A DNA stretch of 64,000 bases. Source: Phycomyces blakesleeanus NRRL 1555(-). Taxonomy: Eukaryota; Mucoromycota; Mucoromycetes; Mucorales; Phycomycetaceae. Below, one piece after another: positions 37,673-50,053 of the stretch. Below the pieces are notes generated by a model. That model did not search any database. It saw only the letters and a list, made by a program, of their open reading frames with translations, and had not been told where the DNA came from. Each line of letters starts with the position of its first letter. Within the stretch, counting starts at the first letter, position 1. The position numbers and the translations under genes were made by a program. Location of the stretch: NCBI RefSeq assembly GCF_001638985.1, contig NW_017265138.1:744001-808000 (forward strand), written 5' to 3'.

Positions 37673-39759
37673 TTAAATCTCCAGTTCCATAGAAAGTAAT
37701 TTAAAGTAGCGTGTAACATTAAGTACAGTATATTCCGGTTCCTTGTTTAATAGATGGTCCAGCCAGTTTACATCGTCTAAAGTGAATGTTTTTAAAAAAT
37801 ATGCGACTTTTTGGTATATAACTCTAACTAATTACTTTAGGTGATATACTTGGACGAAGATTGGAAGAACCTTCTGTCCGAAACTTTCAATATTAATTGA
37901 TATTTTAATTGGGGGTTTTTTTTCATAGATTATAGTAGTGTAGCTTCTTGGCCTCTTGGCTGAAATAACTTGCATATGTAAGCCTTTCATTAACAAACAT
38001 AAGACATATACATGTTAATTATAAGCAATATATAGAGTAATTTCCTATCATATCATATATTACCTGAATGAATAATTCCAAACGTATAATATTGCAGACA
38101 TTTCCTTTGTTTTCTTTGATAAGCATATCCAGCATGTATTTTAAGGCTTTTGGTAGTTTATAACTTTTTTTTGTGCTTTATTTGTTTCATTCAAACCGTA
38201 AACTTCTGCGACCTCTGCTGCACCATACTCTAAGCTAATCGTGGGTTTTTGATTGTCTTCTTTTATTATGTATTTGAATCTTCGACCCATACTTGTCTTG
38301 TTCAAGTTATATATGTCTTATAAAGTTATTGTTATTTTCTCTAGCAGAAGAGGCAACTGATTTCCCCTTAGCTCTAAGAACATTTGGTAATTAAAATAAA
38401 AGTTTAAATAGGAATGTATAAAAATATTATTACCTTATCATTTCAATCCTTTTGAGATTCCCAAAGCATCTGTCTATGATGCCCCACACGTGCATTTTGT
38501 ACCAGCTCTCGAGGTGATCTTTTGCCAAGATATCTTATTCGTATTCTTACATAAGCATGTACATGGGTGAATTAATACAATTCAAACCAAAGTAAGTACT
38601 TTGGTTGTAATTTTCTTTTCAATTTTCTCTTTTATACAATGCATTTCTGATGTCTGCTGTTCACCTATAGTTACATTTGTTCAAATAGTGCCTTGAATCG
38701 TCAGGTAGTTGTAATGACATATTGCTATTACTAGTAATTATCTTATCAATATCCTCACTAATGAATGTTCGATGTATTGTTCAAAATCATTGATATCAAA
38801 GATGAATGACTGAGAAGGATTGCCTTCAATTTGAAGCTCGCCAAATTCGTACAAGCAATCTTCCACTACAGTACTCGTTGAGAGGGTTTATTTTTTTCTC
38901 TCGTTTTCGAAACTTTCAAATCCTACGTATAATTCTTTGTTTTATTTGGGTGCTAATAAAAAGCAGATGATTATATATAAATTCAAGAAGACTTGTTCCA
39001 ATACTCACTATCTTTTTTCATCCAAATGAGCTCCAAGCTCGTAAAAGGCCCCAAAATGATCTGAGCAACTAGGACAGTCATAGTTTTTAACTACTTCTTG
39101 CCTAGTGTATTAAGACTGTTATAGTGGAGTTGTATTTTGATTATGAACTTCTTATACACTTTAGATAGCGTTGTAATGATCTCTCAAGTTCCGACAGTTA
39201 GAAAACCTTAAACTTTCACAAGTATGCCAAATACAAGCAATTTTATTTTCACATAAAATTATAACCACCTAATTTACAGTTAGGAAAAGTGCGAAAGGTG
39301 AACAATTATGTACCAAAATACTGAGAGGGTGGTTAAATTCATATAGTAAAAAGGTAAAAGATTGGAAGAAAGGGAAAGAAAATAAGATATGAGATCACTT
39401 AGAATATAGATAATTTGGTAAGAATATAAAAGGGTGTTTCACGTAACAGAGTACAGAGTACAGAGTATTAGAATATGAATAATTTATAAAATTTGGAACA
39501 ATTTACCATTACGCTCAATATTCCTTAACCTCAATTGAGTCATTTTGATATACAGTAATATCAAAGCTCCCAGCAAATACTATACTTGTCATAAAGCTAT
39601 CTTAATTGGAACTAATGAGTAATTAATCTTCTCAATATAGTGTATTTATAAGATTATTTTTAACGCCTTCGTTTTTTTCTTACCTTTACGTGGAGTGCAT
39701 TCATTCGACTTTGATTTTACAAGCTCCGCGTCCATGACAGGATCTGTCTTGATATTCAT
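37673..39759 (-). pseudogene. Decayed member of a Mucoromycota-expanded orphan family
   Basis: A multi-exon minus-strand gene with clear coding islands but several breaks. Exon 1 (39684-39759) starts MNIKTDPVMDAELVKSKSNE. A zinc-finger-like island YDCPSCSDHFGAFYELGAHL lies at about 39010-39090. VVEDCLYEFGELQIEGNPSQ leads to EQYIEHS, after which the frame shifts near 38765. DHLESWYKMHVWGIIDRCFG (about 38440-38530) and GKSVASSAREN follow. A frame break at an eight-base homopolymer (38165-38172) separates NETNKAQKK from KLPKALKYMLDMLIKENKGN. In the last exon an in-frame TAA (37832-37834) interrupts VYHLK and LVRVIYQK before the natural end KLLSMELEI. The conserved order WYKMHVWG - SVASSARKN - LEYGAAEV - KLPK-x3-ML resembles a family I recall as abundant in Mucorales genomes; no function is known to me. 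Confidence 0.7.
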
Positions 39760-39893
39760 GCTAAAAGTCAAAGACAAATACAGAGAAATACGGATCACAG
39801 ATTTTTAAATTTTAATCTTATTCAAAGTCTTCATTTTACGCGTCTTTTATTCTTAGCTTTCTTCTATCCTTTCTTTAAACAATATATTGTGCC

Positions 39894-42800
39894 ATGAAAG
39901 GGACAGCAAGAAGTGTCCTGGGACTTGCGGTCATCAGCACGTACTGTCTGGCTACACTCGCAGAGTCACCCCCTGTGGAATTAACCTTGGTAGCTCCATG
40001 GAGTGCACCTCATCTATCCATTGAAATAGCGTATGATTATTTCTGTGTATTACTTAATAAATATTATGCTTAAAAAACCAAAACATCCAATTAGTGAAAC
40101 TGTGGGAATGGAGAATGAGACAACGTACTTCTCATTCATCAGCGATCTTTTACATCACTCCAATTCCGACTCTCACACACCTCAAAAACTCTATCAAAAT
40201 TGTATCAAAACGGTCCAAGATTATGGCCACGCCTCCTATCCTGAAGGAGTCGAAAGTATCAAGCTTTCACTTTCTCTTCATCTTGCATCGCCTCGTGTCG
40301 AAGCTCATCACCAAGTCTACACCAACAGTATTCTTCCTCATTTGCCCGCTTATGATGAGACATGTACAGTATGGGCCCAGGCAGGAGACACTCAGGTGTG
40401 CGATGTAGAGAAACTTGAGGAGGTTATCAAGGCTATGAACAAAGTGGATACAAAATCAATTGTGTTTCCATTTGATCATATTCTTCATCCTTCTCAGTAT
40501 ACTACAGACAAAGATATACCTGTGATATTTGTGTATACATCAGAATTATCTCCTACCTTTAGAAAATTCCACACTTTTATGACCAATGCCGTGGAGAAGT
40601 ATGGCGTATCCTATGTGGTTCGATATAAGCCTTCTTCTTCTCCCGATACACCCTTGTATTTAACAGGTTACGGTGTTGAATTGGCACTCAAAAACACAGA
40701 TTATTTGGTCATTGATGATAAGGCAGTTCAAGGTAACATATATATGCCTTTAGTAGTTTCCTTTTCTTCTTACAGTCAAGAAATATCATAGAGATAGATA
40801 GATAGAGATAGGCAATTTATATGGAAAATAATCCTTCTTAAATGTATAATGACATTCTTTTTTTTCATTACAGAAAATAAGCAAAAGACATTTATCAGCA
40901 AAGTATCCAGCTTTGGTAGAAAGGTCGGGCATAATCTGTTTGAGACGTCCAAGACGACAATTGCACCACTTACACCTGAAGAAATTGAGAAACTTGGTCT
41001 CAAAGCTGCGCAGTTTATTATTACAGCAGAAAATCCCTTTGAAGCTTTGATTCACCTATCCCAAGACTTTCCAAAGTATGCCAAGAGCATTAGTCAGATA
41101 GAGATGGATGATGAACGTGTTCATGAATTCAAAGAAAATCAGGCTTCAATGATTCGTGGGGGTACCAATGCAATCTGGTTCAATGGACAGAGTGTAGAGG
41201 TAGAGCAGGTAGATCCTTTCTAGTAAGTCTTAAATCTACTTTTTTTGAATATATATAGTAACGATAGTAACGATGAGCATAAGCTTAATAAAAGACGGTA
41301 ACTAATTTTACTTTATTCAAGTCTTGTTCGTGTCCTGAAGCGTGAGCGCGCGTTGATCGATTCGTTGAAACATATTGGGTTTACATCAAGACAATCCATT
41401 GATCTAGTCTCTTCTCATGCTCTTTCTCACGAAGATGTTCACGACACAAGTTCTCCAAAAGATGTTTATGATGTGCGTGAACAAGGCTTGGCCATTTGGT
41501 GGAATGATATTGAGAAGGAAGAGCGCTATGAAGGATGGAGTGATAACATGCTTGATGTAAGTCAGTAAAATTTTATGAGAGGAAGCTGTATATATAGATG
41601 TCTTTTATGTTAATTACCATAACAATAACAACAAAAATAAAAATAAACATTCTTATTAATGTTCAACAAATTAGCTTTTGAAACCTACGTATCCTGGACA
41701 ACTGAGAACTATCCGTAGAAACATTTATAACTTGTTGATGGTTGAAAATTTGAGCTCTCACGCCGCTCTCACCCGTTTGAAGAACGAAGTTCTAGAGATG
41801 GTAAAGAGAGGCACTCCTATCAGATTTGGTCTACTCCCAGTGATTGGGGATGAGACATCTCCTGGTAAGAAATGATACAGCTTAGAAACACCAATTAAAC
41901 AGATTACTTTACATATTAATATTTAAAACCTATATAGCTACTGTGGCCGCAAAGGCAGTTAATTATATTGTCAGAGAATATGGTACAAACAAAGCAATGG
42001 ATTTCGCGTCAAAGGTTAGATATTGAAACGATGTTAAATTTTACATACTCATGAACCAGACTATTTTTGCTTGGATTATTTATTTAGCTAGCAGACTTAG
42101 TCGAAGCAGACCAGAAACTCGAAGCTTCTTTAGCTACAATTGAGTCTGCTTTTACTCAAACTCTTGCCACAGAAGGAAAACCGAAATCAAAGGAAATAAA
42201 ATTCTTTGCGCAGATCTTAAACGATGAACAAGATTATATCAAAGAAGTCGGTGTTTTCTTGAGGAAAATGGGCATAGCTAAAGATAGTGAGGGTGCCATG
42301 TTCCTCAACGGAAAATTCTTGGAGTTCAGCGATGACACCGTAAGCTTTCCAAAATCTCACAAGTTTATATTCTAAAAACCCAAACTAAATGATGGTTTCC
42401 GAGTATAGCCCTGGACACGAACTCTGATGCAAGGATTGCAGGAGCAAACTCAATTGATTGCCAATGCTGTAAGATTTTTTTTTAAAAAAAAAGGAAAATA
42501 CTAAGTAACTATTTACCTAAATATTAAATTTATATATTGATTAGATATACTATGGATCGATGCAGCCAAAAGAAAACATATACAACTTCCTTCTTACTCA
42601 GTTTTACGTAACTGGATCTCGTAACCCTTATATTGCACCATCTGAAAGCCATCCTCTAAAAGTACTTCCTGTACACAAGGAGTTTGATGCTTTTAAGAGC
42701 TTACACTACCTCCAAAACAGTAAGTACATAGAAAGTATATAAGACGGTGGATATACTGGGAAACCTAAACCAAATTTTGCTTTGTAGCTGACCAGCCTGG

Positions 42801-44967
42801 AATAAACACTAATTTATGGATTGTGGCAAATTTGGATACAATTCAAGGCCTCAAACTTTCTTTGGAAGCTTTGAGCTTTGTGGTATGTTTATTATGTCTA
42901 ATCAATAAGCTCATCAATCTTATATAAACTCGGGTTAATTTTTTTTTGTAGGAAACAAACAACCAAACCCGTGTTTCCTTGATACACAATCCCGAGGCTT
43001 GTGGACATAGTTCCGCAATATTAGGAAATCAAAAGTCAGAAAAGGCACTGTTTTCAGATGTCTGGTATAGTCAGATCTATGGAAAGATTACAGAAATTCC
43101 CAAGGTCAAAGAACTTCTTTCTGCTGCAATCCAGAGTATGGAGGAAGAAAAGGGCGCAAAATTGATCAACCAGGTCAAGTCATTCTCTCCTGGCGCCTCA
43201 ATTGTCCGTATGTTCTCTAGAGAAAAGGCTAAGGATGTCAAGTATATCTGTGACGTTTTGAAGCATTTGGGCATGCAAGATGATTTTACTGGTGCTATTA
43301 TTAATGGAAGAGTAAGACCACTCCGAATAGTGCTTTTAAGTGTGTGGGGATATTAACTGTCCAGATGTCTAACTTTTTTCTTTAAAAAAAATGGCTTGTA
43401 GGCAATTGGTTCATTCCCCATTGATGTTGACTTCACCGCAGAAGATTTTTCTTCTCTTTACAGCTTTGAATTCACCAATCGAGCAGAGCCAATTCAAAAT
43501 GCATTTGAAAGCGTCGAAAAAAATGTCGAGAGCGATATGCTTGCTGACACAATCACCCTCGTCAACTCTATTCTAGAAACCGACAAAGCCAGCATGACAA
43601 CAGACGTATTTGACCAAGGACAGACTAGTAACCGTCAGCGTCCTTACGAGTACCTTAGTGGAGAGAAGACCAGTATCTCCATCGGTGATCCCTCTACTGC
43701 CTTTATTGAGATTGGTGCTACCTTAGATCCTTTAAGCGAGGCTGCTCAAAGATTGTCTCATTTGCTTGAAACTCTTTCTGGATTGAGTGGTGTCTACATC
43801 AAGATCTATATGAACCCTGAATTAGAAGTCAAGGAATTGCCTCTAAAACAATTCTACCGCCAAGTATTTGACCGAGAACCCCACTTTGACAAAGTTGGAG
43901 AGATTGAGGTACCAATGGCATACTTCACTGGCTTGCCTACAGACGCATTGTACACCTTGCGTGTAGACACTATCAAGGCATGGCATGTAACCGTCAAGGA
44001 GGCCAATATGGACCTTGATAACATACAGCTGACCTCATTGGGTGCTCACCAATCTTCAGTGTCTGCTGTCTACGAACTCGAACACATTCTATTGGAAGGA
44101 CATTGCATGGATTCCTCTACACATGGACCTCCTCGTGGTCTTCAGTTTGTTCTCGGTACCCCATCTAACCCAGTTACGACAGACACTATAGTTATGGCCA
44201 ATCTAGGCTATTTCCAGTTAAAGGCATTGCCTGGTGTCTGGAGACTTGGGTTAAGAGAGGGACCTTCGAATGATATGTACCACATTGAAAGCGTCGGAAC
44301 TCACGGAAAATGGGAAAAGGCTACCCCTTCAAGCCATAGAAATAGTTCGGATTACACGCTCTTGCCATTGACATCTTTTGAAGGACTCACTGTATTCCCT
44401 CAAGTGAAGCACAATGAAGGTGTTGACCCCAGCCAGGTTCTGGATCACGACACTTCGTCCCGATATTCTACTAAAAAGAAAGACGAGGGTATTTGGTCTT
44501 CTATTACAAAAAAGTAAGTTATTTTATATTCGTAAATGGTATGTTTATTTACTATTTATTATTTTATTAGAATATTTGGCGACAAGACCGAAACAAAAGA
44601 ATCTGATCAGCTCTCAAGCCAGCCAAAACAAGCAGACATTAACATCTTTTCTGTTGCATCTGGACAGCTTTACGAGCGGTTCTTATCTATTATGATTATA
44701 TCTGTTATGGAACACACTAAGAGCACAGTCAAGTTTTGGTTTATTGAAGATTTTTTATCTCCATCTTTCAAGGTACGATTGGACAATAGAATAATTGATA
44801 TTCATTCTATAACCTGTCTCTAAATTTATACCTTTTTTTTTGTCTTGTATTATCACTTAGGATTTCTTACCCGAGATGGCAAAAGAATACAAGTTTGATT
44901 ATGAGATGGTAACCTACAAATGGCCATCTTGGCTCAGATCACAAAAAGAGAAGCAGAGAACTATCTG

Positions 44968-45000
<33 letters not shown>

Positions 45001-46151
45001 ACAAAGTCATAAAAAGATTATTTATTGATTCTTTTCGGTCTTCTTTTAGTTACAAGATCTTGTTTTTGGATGTCCTTTTTCCTCTTAGTCTTGACAAAGT
45101 TATCTTTGTCGATGCAGACCAGGTAAATTTGATCTATCTATTTCTATATATATATATATACATACGTGTTTAACAATTTGAAAAACAAAGATTGTTCGTG
45201 CGGATATGAAAGAGTTGGTTGACATGGATCTTCATGGAGCTCCATATGGCTACACTCCATTCTGCAGTGATCGCACAGAAATGGATGGATTCAGATTCTG
45301 GACCCAAGGGTACTGGAAGGAGCACCTGAAAGAACGGCCTTATCATATCAGGTAAAAGAAAGAGCGTGAAAGAAGAAGGAGGGGAGGCAGGAATATATCA
45401 AAGGAATTGTTATAGGCAAAGAAACAACACTAAATTGAGTATTGGAATTTATGAAACAAAAAATGTACTGTCATTTGTAGTGCTCTTTATGTGGTTGATC
45501 TTGTTCAGTTCAGACGGATGGCAGCTGGTGATCGTCTCCGTGCCCAGTACCAACAGCTCAGTGCTGATCCTCATTCTCTTGCTAACCTTGATCAAGATTT
45601 ACCCAACAACATGCAGCATATTGTACCAATCCACTCCCTTCCCCAAGAATGGCTGTGGTGTGAGACATGGTGTAGCGATGAAAGTTTGAAATCTGCAAAG
45701 ACCATTGATCTGGTAAATTACAAGAGTTTAATTTTATTCTTTTATTCTTCTTTATTTAAAATAATAATAATAACAATAATAACAATTACACACAAACACA
45801 CTCATATAATGATCTTGTTTTTTTTTTAAAAAAAAGTGCAACAATCCACTTACAAAAGAGCCAAAACTTGACCGCGCTCGGAGACAGCTTCCTGAATGGG
45901 AGGTTTATGATAACCAAGTATCTCAGCTTAATAAAAAGGTTGCTTCTCGCTTAGCATCAGAATCTTCGTCTCTTTCCCGCACGCCAGTTGTAACAACCAC
46001 AACAACAAGCTCTAGCGCAACCGCAAAGCATTCTTCGCATGGTATTATTCACCAAGTATTTGATGGAGTTATTGGTGGAGAATTTGAAGATGTGATTGAC
46101 GTACTGGAAGATAACCAGCGTGCCAAGACAGACAAGCATGATGAGCTGTAA
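39894..46151 (+). CDS. UDP-glucose:glycoprotein glucosyltransferase (ER folding sensor)
   Basis: Re-glucosylates misfolded N-glycoproteins in the ER so that calnexin rebinds them. The start [20 protein letters not shown] is a signal peptide. Exon 2 (about 40094-40732) continues [20 protein letters not shown]. The long N-terminal half holds the redox-inactive thioredoxin-like repeats, with segments such as [20 protein letters not shown] and [19 protein letters not shown]. The GT24 catalytic domain begins at about 44640: [60 protein letters not shown] with the catalytic Dx[15 protein letters not shown], and the [13 protein letters not shown] segment. A Thr/Ser-rich linker precedes the C-terminal HDEL, an ER retention signal. 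At least fifteen exons are present; borders were not all fixed. The start and the stop at 46149-46151 are clear. Confidence 0.96.
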
Positions 46152-47446
46152 ACAACATTAAAATAAAAGCCATAGTTTGCTCACATTACAGGAAAATATT
46201 TATATAAAAAATCATCAAAATATACACATGTATGAATAAGAAAAAAAATCTGTAAATTATACTTCATCTAAGCTCTTTATTTTTTTTCTTGCTCTACATA
46301 TCACAAAAAGTCATATTACTCCTTCAATAGAATAAGTAACATATATATTTAATGTGTGTGAATGTATATGTGCTGGCGAGCCTATGTTAGAGAAGTATTT
46401 TGACCATATTTGTTCCTATATATATAAAATAATCTTTCTTTGATACTCTTAAGCTTTTGCTATATTGATTTCTTTGGGTAAGTTAAGTTCACTGAAATGA
46501 ATTGGCTCATCTTAATATCATTGCTCGAAATTAAAGGAAAATCATTTTACTATTGTCATTGTTATTCCGTTGGTAATAAAGATATAGAAACCCATGGCCA
46601 TAAACTACCATGTGTTGTATAGTGAATTGCTGTCAGAAACATTGTAATTAAAGGGGTGGCGCTGCTATCTATATGTATATATTTTTAGAAATAAAAGGAG
46701 AGTTGTATATAGAGTTCAAGAAGATGGTCTTTAGTTTTTATGATTCTGTTAAAAAATCACAGAAATACAAATACAGATATATATCTTTATCAGAAAAGAA
46801 AATCAAGTTAATAGATCTGTCCCGCAACAACAAAATAAAAAGAATATCTGGTACTAGTAATACTCGATCTCTCACATAATTTTCAATAAAAATACGGTCA
46901 TTTCTGCTCTAAAGAAACTGGGTCGCTAATAATAAAAAATAAAGTAAGCTAAGGTAAAGTAAGGTTTTGTTCTGTTCTGTTCTGTTCCTAGATGTGTAAA
47001 AAGAAAAAGGCGATGACTCTCATTGTTACTTTACGCCAGCTCTTATTATATACATTGATCAGCCCTCCTCTTTATGTATTACCCTTTTGTATCCCTATTG
47101 TACACATACATATCTATATATAAACACACGCTTTCTTACCTGAATTCAAGCATACATTCGCAATGACTTATAATATGCAGGATCTTTGTTAGCTGAATTC
47201 AGAGACTAGGTGGCTTCTGATAATTTTAAGGATAAAGGCTTCAAGACAAACGAATCGATAATATGTACTTGGAAGTATCTATATTATAACATTGAAGGGA
47301 TAGGAGAATAACAGGAAGAACAGGAAGAACAAGAAGAAAAATAAAACAAAAAAAGGCCTCCCCTTACATCATAGCAGCAATATATACAATGATATACTAG
47401 ACACGCTGATAGTTTATAGCTATCTCTCGAAAATCGTCTAATGAAT

Positions 47447-47489
<43 letters not shown>

Positions 47490-48032
47490 GATAGTATATG
47501 TGAATAAAACCCATAATATGACACGTTATTGTAATATTTACCAGAAGAAATAATGCGTTGTTTAATGTCTAGATCAGTATAGACCATCTTAAGTTATCTC
47601 TAAAAATAAGAACAAGAAATACACCTGAATCTATTATTATAAGCAGAAAGAGGGATCAAAGTCTCAGTATCTGGTTCGTGTCATGGCGCTAATTACCAAA
47701 CAAACTACAAAGCTCTAAAAATCGACCAAAATCACATACATATATATATACACGAAAACTTTGATTCCTAATGGCACAAAATCAATTATGCAATCTGCTA
47801 TTTAAGGTATTTTCCACCAAACTTCTGCAGTATCTAGATTGTGCCCAGGGCTTTTTCTTTTCCCTAACTTGTCAATACTAAGTTATCATAAAATATATGC
47901 AGCGTATATAATTATAATTATGATTATAAAATAAAATAAGAATAAAAATAAACAACTCTCAAATATTATAATTAATTAATTACATATATATATATATCTC
48001 CATTTTCGGACAATAGACTATAGAAGATATAT
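46152..48032. other. Intergenic region with (ACT)n microsatellite
   Basis: Convergent 3' region between UGGT and STE24. An (ACT)n array lies at about 47446-47489. A 68-codon lysine-rich frame at 46673-46879 is probably chance. No gene is supported. Confidence 0.6.
47446..47489. repeat. (ACT)n microsatellite
   Basis: About fourteen tandem ACT units in the UGGT-STE24 intergenic space. Confidence 0.95.
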
Positions 48033-49822
48033 CTATTGTTCTTTCTTTGTCTCTTCTTGAGTAATTGGAGTGTCCGAAGTAGGTTCGACGCCCAATGCCT
48101 TGAGACGTTCGGTGAGACTGGGGTGGGAATGGTTCCAAGCAGAATACCAGGGATCAATGTTGAAACCACCGAGATTCTTGATACTTAACTTGATCAATGC
48201 ACTGCGAAGAGTAGCAGCATAGCCCAACTTGAGAGCATAGGCATCTATGTGAAGAAAAAGAAGATTGTGTCAGACCTTATCGTCATTTTTTTTAAAAAAA
48301 GAAAGATATATATATTATAAATCAAACTTTACCTGCTTCAAATTCATTCTTGCGCTGATAAACATGCATTAAAAAGTTGATGACACTATCCAAGGGAGAG
48401 AATGCAAACTGGAAAAGCAAAAAGCCAATAAGAGTAGGCATGGTGCTGAATCCAAAGTCATGGTAAAGATGCTCGCTGTGGATCGCAAACGAAAAGAGCC
48501 AGAAGACAAGGAACAAATACATCTGGCTCGAAGCAAGAATACGAAGAGTGTGGCTCATAGCCCAGTGACCCAATTCATGAGCTACATAGCAAGCATTCAT
48601 TCAGTATATCAATAAATCAATCAATTAACTGATCGATCAATCAATAGAAAAGGGAATTTAACAGGTTCTGTAAATATTTACCAAGAACAGCACAGATCTC
48701 TTCTTCGCTAGAGTGATCAATCAGAGTATCAAACAAAACAATGTGCTTGTTCTTGCCAAAACCATAGAAATAGGCGTTCGAGTGGCTGGAACGCTTGCTA
48801 CCATCAATAACATAGAGCTTCTTGAGGGGGAAGTTGATGCGGGCAGCCAAGGCTTCAATCTTGGACTTAAGATCACCATCCTCAAGAGGAGTCAATTTAT
48901 TAAACAGAGGCTGGATCAAGGTAGGATAAAGATTGATCATGACAAACTGGAAAAGTAGCCTTTACGGTCACACACACACATTAATTAATATGCGCATAAA
49001 AAATCATTGCTACTTTATACATCCCCACCAAAAGTCCCTCCATACTAGTTGCTGTTATAAATATGCTTCAATTGAACTTACATGGCCACCCAAATGTACA
49101 GATAAAAGTTGTCACCGGTAGAACGGATGATACGCAAAAATCCACCCAAGAAAGGAACCATAATGACAACCATGATAATGTGGGACTTGATAGCATCCAT
49201 AAAGAACAAACCCAGGGTCTGCTTGTTGAATCCGTGGCGCTGTTCGATCACAAATGTAGAGTAAAGCGAGAAGGGCATAGATGAAAGGGTAGAGATGGTC
49301 GAGAAAAGGATGGTAAAGACAATTGACTGCACAATCTCATACTCTGGGCCATAGGCAGCAACAGACAGCATCAATCGACCAGAAAAATCCCAAATGAATG
49401 GTAAAAAGTCCAACGAAAGCATGGCAACAGTTTCAATCTGTTTGTACGCGTTTTCAATAAACCCAAATTGGGATTTCTCGAGATTGTAGCTCTGAGCTTT
49501 TGCAAAGTCTTCCTGGCTCACAATGTCGGCAAGGTCGCTAGGGCGTTCTGTCAAGAGATAACGGCGGTACTGACGCAAGCTATTCAAATAATGAAATAAA
49601 GAAAGAGAGGAAAATAAAAAATAAAGAAGAAGAAGAGTATTTTAGTAATTTGATGTAATGTAATATAAACGAGTTACTAAAAAGAAAAGAAGAAGGATAA
49701 AGACAACAAAAAGCTTCTTACTTGAGATACTGCTCAAAGAAGTACACTGCAATGGAGAACCCAACTACATATGCCTTGTAGTTGATTCCATCCAATAATG
49801 GTTGGATTATCGAGAAATCCAT
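48033..49822 (-). CDS. STE24: CAAX prenyl protease 1 (STE24/ZMPSTE24 zinc metalloprotease)
   Basis: Cleaves the C-terminal tripeptide and, in some substrates, an N-terminal site of farnesylated proteins at the ER and inner nuclear membrane. The N-terminus is [20 protein letters not shown]. The conserved STE24 segment [20 protein letters not shown] precedes [20 protein letters not shown] and [20 protein letters not shown] (family motif). The zinc motif HELGH lies in [12 protein letters not shown] and is reassembled across an intron (48594/48680 region). The third ligand Glu is in KNEFEAD, also split by an intron. The C-terminus has [15 protein letters not shown], family-typical. Several hydrophobic helices agree with the seven-pass fold. 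The gene is divergent from the EIPR1-like gene with 231 bp between start codons. Confidence 0.96.
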
Positions 49823-50053
49823 CCTAGAAACTAATTAATGACTGGAATGAATGTAGGATGGTAAAACAAAACACGAGTTTCGTGTAGCTTTATCCTTTGG
49901 GATGGCGCAAACGTCTTTTAATATCTGTGACTGGGGATGTGGTGGGTCTCCCTCCTCCAGCAAAGGAATGCTTGAAATGAGCGGGGGGAAATAGATGATA
50001 GTATTTTTAACGGACAATAGGAATTCATAAAAATAAAATAAAGGGCAACAGTA
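49823..50053. promoter_or_regulatory. Short divergent promoter STE24 / EIPR1-like
   Basis: Only 231 bp separate the two divergent start codons, so the genes must share promoter space. No obvious shared box is recognised. Confidence 0.55.

Noticed and set aside
48075..48095. GGTTCGA word as a tRNA B-box
   Set aside because: It lies within the STE24 coding sequence and no cloverleaf is seen; no tRNA gene was found in the window.
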